Source: Chrysomallon squamiferum
Lineage: Eukaryota > Mollusca > Gastropoda > Neomphalida > Peltospiridae
Assembly (NCBI GenBank): GCA_012295275.1
Contig: CM022678.1
Location: forward strand, 13,962,759-14,026,758
Direction: 5' to 3'
Length of the DNA: 64,000 bases
How positions within the stretch are numbered: position 1 is the first letter of the stretch; every line of letters begins with the position of its first letter. The translations under genes were made by a program, and so were the position numbers. The notes beneath the pieces were generated by a model. The model saw only the letters and a list, made by a program, of their open reading frames with translations, had not been told where the DNA came from and ran no database searches. Below, in pieces: positions 38,464-51,000 of this stretch.

Positions 38464-39435
38464 TATGTTATTATCATATTCTGTTATGTCCTTGTTTTGA
38501 CTAACTAAATAAAATAATAGCATGGAAGATTAAAGAATTGTATTTGAACACTTGTTAAAAGAAGTATATTTCTAACTGAAGCTATGAGAATAACAGAACC
38601 AGTAATATTTTAACATACAAGTAAATATTCTAGAAATTATTTAAAACCCTATGAAGCTAAATAACAGAAAATAAAAAAAAATAAAAAAAATAACAAATTT
38701 AAAAAGAAAAGACAGACACATAAAATTACCAGTTTAAATAAAGAAATGAATTAATAGAATCAATTTAAATTGAATTATGTTTCAATGAAATGTGATGTTT
38801 CTTTATCAACTTATACAAGAAATAACTTTAATGATTTACTTTTCAAATTTAATTCATGATTATCATTCTGAAAAGCAGATACATGTTAATACTGTATTTC
38901 AGTCTAACTATGAAAATAATTACAAATAATTTTCTTTCCTACAGAACCCTAAATTTAATTAGTTAAGTAAACATTTAATGGGTAAGTAAACAACTATATT
39001 AAGGGGGTAAAAAAAGGAAAATAAATGAAAACAATATATAAAATTTCTATAAAAATAAGAAAGAAAAAAGAAAAAGAAATAAAAAGAATAACCAAGAAAG
39101 AATGGACACAATTACTTTAGATTTATGGAGTAAATAAAATTACTTTATTTTTATTTTCTGGATTTAAAGTGATATCAAAAACAGGCATAAACAGTAAGCT
39201 TCATGAATTGTTGCACTTTACTGTAGCAAAAACAACCACTTGAAAGAGCACGCAATGTATTCCAATTATTATTTGTTTAAAGATACTCTATTATAAGATT
39301 ATGATCCTGCATTTTGTCTTAAAATGTAATCTGAACTATTCTCAGGTAATAATATAATAGTAAATATCAAGCATTAATAATTAAACAAATAAAAAACAAT
39401 CAGTTTTAAATAAAACAGTATGATCAAAATTTAAA

Positions 39436-39450
39436 CAACAACAACAACAA

Positions 39451-39514
<64 letters not shown>
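39436..39514. repeat. (CAA)n/(TAA)n microsatellite
   Basis: Five or so CAA triplets pass into about twenty TAA/AAT triplets. Adjacent to the Tigger-type element at 39544. Confidence 0.9.
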
Positions 39515-39515
<1 letters not shown>

Positions 39516-39543
39516 GATGATAATAAGATTAAGATCTATAATA

Positions 39544-39966
39544 CAGTGGAACCTCTGGTTAAGAATGCCTCGATTAATTTCCCCGAGTTACATACTACTG
39601 TGATGCGCCATGACAAACTTTCTTTTGACATCAACTTTTAGTAAAGATAAGAACAGATGCTTATGTCTAAACTGAGGTCAAAGTAAGGATTATAGGCATG
39701 CCCTATAACAAAGATATATCATGAATTAGGACCTTTTGTCATTGATAAGCATTGCAACTCTATAGCTCTTGTACTGTGATTGCTGATTTTATGTGTACAT
39801 TTTTTTTATTATACCCTATCCAATATGGTGCCCAAGAAAACAAAAAGTGAAAGCGATAATGCTGGTGGAAAGTATAAACATATCACAGTAGAGTGAGTCT
39901 GACATTGCCTTCAATTTATAAACTGAGTTATGGAATGAAATATATTTGTAATACGAGGTTCCACTG
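39544..39966 (+). mobile_element. second Tigger-type family, internally deleted
   Basis: The ends CAGTGGAACCTCTGG and its diverged complement GAGGTTCCACTG mark a family distinct from the CAGTGGTACC copies. The left flank is TA; the right flank is altered. Inside, at about 39825-39885, the plus strand reads MVPKKTKSESDNAGGKYKH before a stop, like the start of a Tigger transposase, and the remainder is deleted. Confidence 0.7.
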
Positions 39967-40739
39967 TCTAATAAAAGAAACCAGTTAAACACAATTTAAA
40001 CAGTTAAACCAGTTAAACACAATTTACAAAATGACAGTGAAAACATTAAAAAATAGACCTTTGAAATTTACTTCTTTTTTTTACATTTTATTTGAGATTT
40101 TTCACTTTTAAATATCATTTCCAGAAAAGATAATAACAGTGAAAAAAACTAGTGGTGATAAACTGAGTCTGGTATTTTTATCATATATATAAAACAAAAT
40201 GTGAGCAAATTATTTCAAAACTAGGTTAAAAAAAAAAAGGAGAAAAAGAATCAAATACTGTTACTGTGATACAAAATATCTACAAATGTCTTTTCTGTTA
40301 ACTGTTCTTTTGGCCAGTGTTATGACAGAAAGACAGAAATAAAAATATTGTAACTATGAAAGTACTAAAATATTTCCATCAATTAAAATCTTTGTACTTT
40401 GTGTAATTTTTCCAAAACAACTGTTAACTCTCATTTTCAAAAGTTTATCATAATCACCTGAAATTCTTTAAATCTGCATTTTAAACTGTCCCATTATTTA
40501 AAGGAATGTTCTCATTTAAGAACAATTGTAGTTTACTTGAACAATACCTCTAAACAAATCCTTATACAATAAAATATTCTCTAAACAAAATTATTTTCAA
40601 TTTCTCTAACAATTGCTTAACAATGATAGATAATAATAGAATGACTTATATTAGAAAAGTTTTTTTAATAAAGTATTGTTTCCTTCATATGTCTTTAAAT
40701 TATTAGTTGTAGTAGCAGTATAGAATATTGTTTACTAAA

Positions 40740-43074
40740 TGCATAATAATAATAATAATAATAATAAATCTTATTTGTGTATAAATGCTTGGTAACAATA
40801 TTTATATCTTTTCTGAAGAAATGTTTTATATACTTGATTAAACTTCTGGATGTGATAATGTTACAAATATGCCGATCACAATGCTCATTTAATACTTAGG
40901 CCTATAGTTTTTAGTAATAAATTCTAATAGAATGCTATAAACAAATACAAACTGTCTTTATTAATATGGATTGATAATAATAATTTCAGAAAAGAATGCA
41001 TTTAGAAATAGCCTTTGGCAACAATATACATTTTACTGATACTTTTCTTTTAAATATTGCTATTAGCATCTTTTCATTTCTGTATAAAAGTCCTTTAATG
41101 GTGATTGTTTATGAAAAACCAATTTTCTAAACTTCGTTCTAAACATGCTCTTAAATCCATCATTTCAGATCCAGTACATTTTAAATATAATAACACATTT
41201 TGAAATTTATAAAGAATATCTTTAAAAACATTTTCTAATGATGAACTTTTAAGATTTTACAGACACACACACACACATACACATATGCATGCATGCACAA
41301 TTTCTGGACAGAATATCTTTAAACATGGTTGGTAAATAATAACATTTCTAATTTCTCCATATATAAATATTTTTCTAAATTATTGTTGATGTTTCAAATA
41401 TTTGTTGAAATTTTTCTATACATATATCATTTTCTAAAGGTTTACTTTTAACATATTTTTTTTCTGTACAGATGACATTTTAAAATGGTTGATAATTAAA
41501 ATCTAATGTAGTATATTAAAATATTATTAGTAAGATACCGATTAACTTCTTTACATCAGAACTTTCAGTAAATTGAATAAAAATCACATCTATATGTAAA
41601 TTATGTTTATAAAAATTAGGTCTGAATAGAAAAGTAATGATATACATAAACAATTATCAACTTTTGCATGCAGAGATAAAGCATTTCTTCTGAACATCTG
41701 TGGTCTTTTATATTTTTATATACATTATGTACATTATGCATACACGGAGTGAGTTGAGGTGGAAACTGTACAGAAGGCGTCCCTGTGCCATACAACAAAT
41801 TTGTGCCCAATGCAGTATTTTTAAACTAATGGAACTCAGTGATGTATCTACAGACATGCTTCCCTTTTACTGAAACACTAATTTCTCTAAATACTTATCT
41901 TCAAAAAATTCTATATAGTCCTAGAATAGAAAATCAGACAAAACATAAATAACAATAACAGTAATAATGATAAAAATAAAAAATAAAAAAAAAAGAAAGA
42001 AGAAGAAACAAACATTTAGTATCAAGGTTTGCATAATATTCAAAATATCTGTGTTTAATTTAAAAAGACTAGAAATAATAAGGATAAAGAGATCTACACT
42101 TAATAAAATTGAAGAAGAGAACTTAATCATATCAAAATGTATGTAGTTTTTCTAAACGAGAAAAATCTCTGAAATTTAAATTTTGTTGATACACAATTAT
42201 TCATCAGAACAGCCATTTAATATTCTAGACAGCTGAAGATTTCAGTGTCAGTTAAGTCTGCTATTTAGTTTTGACAAATTTGTCATGTCACTGGTTTTGA
42301 AAAGGAGTGTCATTAATGCATTAATAACATTTTTATTCATTGCAGCTTATTAAATAATCATTTACATTCCTCTAAATTATTACATTTAAGCACTTGTGCA
42401 TTTTGCTACTAATATCATTTTGTTTAACAGATATTTAAACTGTAATCAGACAAATATTCAAATGAACTGAACTGTGAAATGAAGCTATATCATGAACAAA
42501 TTCTCTCAAATTAATTTATTGTCAGCACACACACATACACACACAAGCAAAATAATACAGAAGATACCCACCTCTTCCAAACTATCAGTCTATACATTCT
42601 GTGAAGTGAAATAAAGAAAAATAAAAGAATTCTTAAGTGGTTTAAATCAGCTGTTTTGTAAATATTATATAAACAATGTGATGTGTGTATGAACATATAA
42701 AAACTGTCTAATCATAGACTGACATTATGCATTGTAAACAAAAACATGAGAAATTTGTTATCTGGTGTAGTTTTCAGTTCAGTTGGTGGTTGTAGCTCTT
42801 TTCTGCTTCTGTTAACATTATAAAACTCTGTACACTTTTAGTAAGATGCCTCTGTACAAGTACAACATCATTTTTAAAACATTACACGTTAGCAAGATCT
42901 CTTAGATCACACATAGGCATAATACCTAATCCCTACAAGCAAGTAAACATTCTTTAAATCCATACACTATCAGGAAAATGTCACTGGACAAAGATATGAA
43001 CTGTTGTCATCATCACAAATGTAAATCAGTATACTTTCAGTCAGATGATTCATAATTCATATGCCAGTGAATAT
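40740..43074. other. likely ASAP 3' untranslated/3' flanking sequence
   Basis: AT-rich with a short (AAT)n at 40745-40767 and CA runs at 41261-41283 and 42527-42545. No coding exon was recognised. Since ASAP ends at 43075 on the minus strand, at least the right-hand part should be its 3' untranslated region, but no polyadenylation site can be selected from the sequence alone. Confidence 0.4.
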
Positions 43075-44968
43075 TCATTTTGTTATAATCGAAACAAAAC
43101 TTTTTGGAAATAATCCTCTTCTATGTGGTTGTCCTTCAATTTCTCCATCCTGTGAAAAGATGTCAAATTGGTATAAATATAGTGCTGGTATTTTATCTTA
43201 GAAAAATAATTTTAAAAATTGTTCTTCCAACTGAAATAAATGTACTAATAATATATTTTTATTTAACAATTTTTTATGTCAACTTTAATTCATTTCAAAC
43301 ATAAATACTTAAAACTGTGAATATTATTACATGTGACTGAACACATCAAGACAAGCAGTAACATGGGTTTTTTGGTTGAAAAGGTTGATTTTCCAAACTA
43401 AAAATGTCATGCTAGTTTACTAATATTTAAAAACAGAAAGATACCATAATTATATCATTTTATTTCTTTAGGATAATACCTGTAAAGACATAATAGACTA
43501 TATGAAAATTATGAAACAGGGAAATAGGTGAAAATAACAATTAAATGTTTAAAAATAATAATAATAATAAAAGTAAAAAAATGAAAACAGTCAATTATGC
43601 TGAATAAGTAAGTACGTTTGGACATATTTACAAACAACTCCCATCTTTATTGCTTAATAGCCATTTGAAAAAAAAATTCTGTAAGGTTATCCATAGTTGT
43701 CTGCAGAAAAATTCAAGAATGACACAACTCTTACTGATTACAAATGATCACACTTTTATATATATAAATATTTAATTATTTGTTTATAGAGAGAACAGGT
43801 TATTGAGCAGGTTCATCACATTTGATAAAAATATCACTTGAATTACATTTTTTATTATCTTTCCCAAAACTTTAAAATTCTCTTATTCTTTTTGTGGATT
43901 TCTGACAACTTTGAAATACAGTATCTTTGTAAATTCTCTTTTAGTTATCTTCAACATTTTACATCTTTTTATATTTTTGTTTTTTATTATTTTTATTTTA
44001 TCTGTGATTCTCTATTCGATTAAACAGATTACATCTTTATTTGCAACTTCTAAAAAAAAAAATCCTTGGCATTGTTACATTTAGTTAATCAAGTAACCTT
44101 AGATAACTATAATGCTATTGTAACATAAAGTAAGTTATAATATTGCAGAAATGTGTCATTTGGAAGAACCGTATTCATCTCAATGACCACAAAAGATGAA
44201 AAATGTGAGATGTAGTGTCCAAAACACATCCTGCCTACTTTCACCAAATTCAAATTGTTTTCACTCTGAACTACTTAGGGTACTGATTTTATATGGAATT
44301 ATGTAGAATTAGAAATCTTAAACTGAATTTTGTCTAAATGTGTCAAATTATAGATTTATTTAGTTATTAATATATATATATACATATATATATATAATTG
44401 ATTAATTAGTTTTAATGCTGAAACTGTGTGAAAATATTTCATTTAACTTTATTGCTTTTTTATCTCAGCATCTTTTTTCAAAAACTTTCTCTTTAAGAAG
44501 CAGTAACTTGATGACCAATATAGCAGTTCTGGTTGGCACTGTTGTCATCACCACAAATGTAAATCAATATACTTTCAGTCAGATGATTCATAATTCAAAT
44601 GCCAGTGAATATTCATTTTGTTATGATGGAAACAAAACCTTTTGGAAATAATCCTACCTTTCACATTATATTTTTAATTCTAGGTAATTTTACTACTTGT
44701 TCCTGATTTTGATGTGTGGAGTCACATATATATATTTTAATGAATAACAAAACCTTGTTGGAATATAAACTTTTATTTTTTATAAATATTTATTTCTATA
44801 TTACTTACCCACCACTGCTCCTCTTCTTCACCAATAATTCTGATTATCTCCCCTTCTTTAAATGTTAATTCATCATCATTGTCAGCTTCACAGTCATACA
44901 AAGCACGGCACAGCTGTCCAACAGCTTTAGAACTTTTAAACTGAATAAAAAATGTATATTTGTTTATT

Positions 44969-45056
<88 letters not shown>

Positions 45057-48000
45057 GTGTATCTGTGCATGAACAAAATAAAAGAAATGAAAGAAAACAG
45101 TGCAAACAGATACAGTATGAGACAGACAGACTGACATAGTAAAGACTCACATTTGGTTTTGGAGTAACTGGAGGTGGTTCACCAGGTACAGAATCAACTC
45201 GGTCAATTGATTTACTTCGAACATTTTTATTTTCTTCTGGAGAGAAAGAAAAATAATAATTCCTCATTAAATTCTTATTTTGGTAATAAAGAATTCCTAA
45301 AATGTTAAGTATACAAAATAACAGTAAAAAGAAAAAAGTCTGGCTCTTTCCTAATCTATTTTTTTCTGAAGCAAAAATATCAGAAAGATGTGTCTAATTT
45401 CACATTTAACAGACTACTTACTTATAACAAAACAAAGCATACAAACAATACTGTTTTGCACAATTGTTTAGACCTGAAACTGAAATTTTCTTTATCTGTA
45501 ATGAGATATTTATTTATGATAATTATTTTCAGTTATTGAAACACCGTTTCTGTCATTAATGATTAACTAATTACCTTTCAAAGCTGAAGTTCTCTGATAC
45601 CGTGTAGTTCCAGAACTTCTTTGCAGATCACTGAAAAAACAAATGTAATATTAATAATATAAATAATTATTATTTTGATAATAATGATAAAATTTCATAG
45701 CACTGTGAATTCAGGTAATTTGTGAATTAGATTGTCACGGAATTCAATTTGAGTAACTTTAATTGTTACTTCAATCACATCCATTTTTATTATTTTTATA
45801 CTGTGGAATTGAAATTGCAAAACTTTAATTTTAACTGTAATCACATCTGCACTTTTTTTTATTGTTTCTGCCAATTTTTCAACTCCATGGGGTTGTTATA
45901 AATGGGCTGACGTTTGGTAATTAAGCAGGGAAGAAAAAGGACAAGGCAAGAGCTCAGTCTGGAGGGGAAACCAATGTTTTTTAATGACATTGTCTTTACA
46001 GACAAGTATGGTAAGCAATTGTCCTGTGTCAATAACATTTATTACACTTAAAATTTTAAGGTTTTAATCTGTCCTCCGTGCAAATTCTTATTTTGTCTTG
46101 GTTCCCCCTATGACCTTACTCATATATCATTAAATGTATGTTTTATGATTGTATAATGTATTATTATCAAGTCACATGTATATCATAATTAAATAATTAA
46201 CATGAACCTTAACATGAGTTGTGTTTATTTCTCTCTTGGATAGACAGAATTATTGATTTATATAGATTGCTGGCAATTTAACGTTTATATTCCTTGTTAG
46301 GTGGCCATTAAAGCACCTTGTTACCCTAGACCGAGCCTTAGTAAAAACATCCAAGGTGTTTAATGGTGTGAGCCCCGAGACACAGATACTTCTGGTAATT
46401 ATGTCTCATGAGCAACAATCATGAAAAAACAAATTTGACTTTGCTTTGTACCCACATATTACATTTATATTGCATCCACAGTCTACATATCTGAGTTGAT
46501 CAAATGTATGTTTTTAATGTTATAATAATCAAATGCACTTCTTGCCCTGCCTTGAAAAAGCTCCATTATCTCTGTAATCAGTATAAATTCAGAATTTGTC
46601 TTTCTAAATTTCAAAGCTTATGACAAATTTTTCTTCATCTGGTTCATTATCTTTTACATCTTCAATAGGATAAATTAATAAGGAAGTACACCTAGTGTAT
46701 TTTTTTGTTGTTAATTCAAGTGTTATTCCAATATGTAGACAAATAAAATGACTGAAACATGGAAATTAGAATCCAGTAGTAACAAATCATTTTCAGAAGA
46801 AATGCCTGCAGACCAAATGTAAAATCATTTCTGTTACATCATAGACAACTGCTGCTAGACTGAGTTGAGCCAGTTCTTTTCACTAAGGTAATTTAGAAAG
46901 TCAAGTATTATAAATTAAAAGGCTTATGAACTGATTTTGAAACGGTTACCTGATAAACCAATATGCAATATAATCCCCCACAAAATACATGCCTTGACTA
47001 CTGTCTTCAACAATTTTCACATTTATCTGTAATATGTTAAACAGAGTGAAAAACATATTGATTTAACAACAAATAAAAATACTTACCCACCACTGGCTTG
47101 ACAATGGAATGGAAGCACCAGTTTTGCACCTATAATATACATACATACATACATATATATATTATATGTATGCGTGTGTTTTTAATATTAAATTTAGTTT
47201 GTTAAAATTTTAATATTGTCAAAATTAAACATATTCAAACTTATTTTTCTGGCTAAGAAAATAAAATGTTTGAAGAAAAGAAGTAAATTAACTGACTGAG
47301 CTAATTCCATATATGGTTCTGTACTTATTGGAATTTTAATATTTTAAATAAATATATATATAAAATACATTTAAAAATGTTATGTTTTCTTAGCTTTTCT
47401 TTCTAAATAAATAAAACTGTTTTTATTAGATTTATGATATTTATTTATTCATTCATTTTGTTTATCTGATTAAATATATTAACTGAAGGTGAAATAAGTA
47501 AATTAAAAAAATCAAAACAACAAATACAAACATATTAATAATTATTATATTTCACTTTTGGTTTGAATGTAATATTATATATTTAATATATTTAAGGGTT
47601 CAGCTTGCTCAGCTAGCAAGGAGTCATGGTGCTGATTAGCCATTATTCACTCAACTATAATAAGAGTGTGAAATCAGTTATATCCTGCACAGCCTTGTTC
47701 TACTGAAAAAATTGATACATTCAGTAAATGTGATATTATTACATAATGAAACCTTACAAAATACAAAAAACCTTGAAAAGATCAGACATTGAACCAAATA
47801 CACCCGAAGCCAGAATATCACAGCAGACCATAGTCTACTGAAATTCTGTACAATATGTGTGACGCTGGAGATGGCATTGGATGTACTACACATTAATACA
47901 CATCTATGTATACTGGAGATGTCATCATACTAACACCCCATAATCTGGTACTTGATCACAGCTTATCTAATCTGTCTTGGCCTCTCTTTTTCTGCAACAC

Positions 48001-51000
48001 TTTCACCTACCCACAAAGACAGTGAATCAGGCCCATATTTAAAGTCCAGAAAACTAATCAAAAATATATTAATCATTATCATCACTCAGCTGTTGAGTCA
48101 CCCAGCTGAGAGGCAAGCCACATCATCACTGACATGCAGAATGATCCAGGTCTAAGTGATTAATCTATATGCGACAAACCATTTAACCAGAAGAGGTCTG
48201 GATTTTTTATACAGGTTAAACCTTCACTTAAAATATCAAATAGATAGATACAAATTAATATACTTCTAAAGCAGGGTCCTGTTTCATCTTTATTAATTCA
48301 CTTAAACATCTTAAAATATAGAAAGGATAGAATATGCTTTTCACTAGCAACTTGTGTTTCTGCTCATCTTTTAGACATGATAATAAATGAATATTAACAA
48401 CTTATTGTGAGAGGATCACCAATACTCAGCAACACTCATCTGAATTAATTAATGTGCTAATGCAAAAATAGCCAGTTTGAAAAAAGCTTATTTTCAAGAT
48501 TTTTCCATATTTCTGGAAACTAGATAAATGGTTCAGTTCCTGTATATTATACTGTTGATTAGGTCAATACCTAATTTAATAAAAAAGAAAAAAAACATTA
48601 TTTTGAAGGAAATGTTTTCATTTTCAAATGAGATTACTTTAAATCTTCTTGTGTGAATGGAGAAACCACGGGATGGCAGAAACAAAAACCAAGTGTATTT
48701 CTCATTTGAAATGGTATGATTTGTAAAAAAAATAATTTAAAATAAATTGCCTACTTTCATCAAAAAAAACAACAACAAAAAACAACAACTGTGCACTGGA
48801 AAGAGGAAAAGTTGCTCTTTATTGAGGTACACACTGCATTCACCTTTGAACAAAAGTTTATCTGTGCTGAGCCAGGAAAAGATAACAGTTTTCAACTGAT
48901 TCAGATTTGCAGGTAGCTGCACAGAGCTGATGCCAGTAATATATGATATACTATAATGATTAATACTACTGTTCTTTTTATTGTTTTTTATTTTAAATTT
49001 TTATTTATTCTATTGTACCTTCATTTACCATAAAATATAATCAAATAAAATAAATAAGTAAAAAACACCAATACTTACAAATATCATTTTCTAATCCTTC
49101 CATCATATAATATTTTTCATGAAAAGATTATGCACTAAGACTAAATGACTGTACACAGCAAAAACCGAAGCACACATGAGAGTGCACACATGAAACTATG
49201 ATCTAATACTTACATACATTTGCTACATAAATAAAACTGCACAATATATAAAATGCTAATAAAGTGTAAAACAGCACAAGTTTATATGTGATGTTATTGT
49301 GTAATAAACATATTTGTTTTCATGCAACAAATCATATCCAAATTTATGTTATTTCAGGACATTTAAAATGCTAAATAATGCAATTAATAAATGGAAATAA
49401 GAGAATATTGTATTCATTTTAAAAATTAAATGTATATAGATTTAGAATGTCTGTTTTAGTGTGAGAGAAAAATGAAAAAGCAAGTACTAGTACAGCACTA
49501 TATCAGATTAGAATTTGTCATTTATTTACTATAAAGTTAAAGACATCAGATATTTGGTGATATTATTCACAAGTGTTGTAAAATGTGTTAAGAGTTTAAT
49601 ATTCTACCCAGCTAGACTACGTGCACAAAAGCAAAACTTGAAAGGTAAATGTATGTATATATTATGTATTTAAGAAAGATATACCATTGGAATCAGTTAA
49701 TTCTGAAATTTAAGTGCAATACATATTAAATAAAAGATATTTTTTAAAAACTTCGATATATCTTTTTATTTTTAATTATTTATTTTTCTAGTTTAAACAT
49801 TCAGCTCAGTAAGAAAAAATATACTAAAACTTAACTATTGTTATTCATAAAATCTGAAATGTAAACATTTCATTTCAAATTTTGAACTGTGAAGCTTAAA
49901 ATTGAATTCTATCACAAACAACAAAAAAAGATATATTAATAAATGAATATCCTTATTTTTTAAATATTTACTATTTATATATATTACTAACTGAAGAAAG
50001 TTAGTAATAAATCTTAAAGAGAATAAAATTTAATAGGGAATTTTAATATATTAAAAAAAACTAAACAGAGCTCCCTATGAAAACCAACCTGTAGGAATGC
50101 TGATAGTATTGCGGAAGTCAGGGGGGGCACCTGGGCGAGGGGGAGGTTCCGAAGCTGTTCTCTTGTGTATAAGATAGGAAACATCAGGCTCTGACTGGTT
50201 TCGGGTATGACCAGAACCTGTACTTGTTGGGGGAGGAGGAGGGGGAGGTTTTTTGCTTCTAGGAGGCAGAGGTGGGAGAATCTTGCTCAACTCAGTATTG
50301 TGACCTGGACCTTCTTGATGGTTTACATTTGATGTCTGTGACTGTGCATTTGTATTGCTGTTGGTACTGTGACTGCTGGAGTTCACCAAGCTGGTGTTTA
50401 AACCTGAAACTGAATAGTGAGACACATTGTGATTTCCACATTAAATCATTTCAGTGTCTTTCATTTTTTGTTTTTTAACCTAAAATTTCAGCCACTTGGA
50501 ATTAGTATTTCCTTGTGTCTTTTATTTATTTTTTAACGATTTCTCTCTCTAAACTTTCTTTCACCTTTCATTCATATCTTTGGGTGATCTACTTACCAAG
50601 TTAAAAAGATGGATATAAAGTCTTTCTAATTTCATTGTTTTTTTTTAGATTTTGTTAAGGCTAATGCTATAATTCAACAATAAATAATTTATAAATCTCC
50701 TATTAAAGCAACTTAAAAAGCCTTTTAAACATATTTAGAGAGACTTTGCAAATTTTATTAATATGTATCCTGTTCCTTCATTTTTCTTTGTTTCCAAAAT
50801 TACACTTCTTCTATCCCTATTGATAAAATAATTCTTATAGATAACATAAATTATTTTTGGCAAAAATTTCTTCTTACCAATCAATCAAATATCATTGTAT
50901 TTGTCACACCAAAAGTATTTTGAATCATGATGTCATCTGTAACAGTCCCCTCCAGAAAATTTTGGTTTAAAAAGCAAATCCATTTTTCCGTTATATACAT

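Noticed and set aside
44941-45150. Ser-Leu repeat protein in the 164-codon frame at 44773-45267
   Set aside because: The middle is the translated (TC)41 intron; only its two ends are real ASAP exons.
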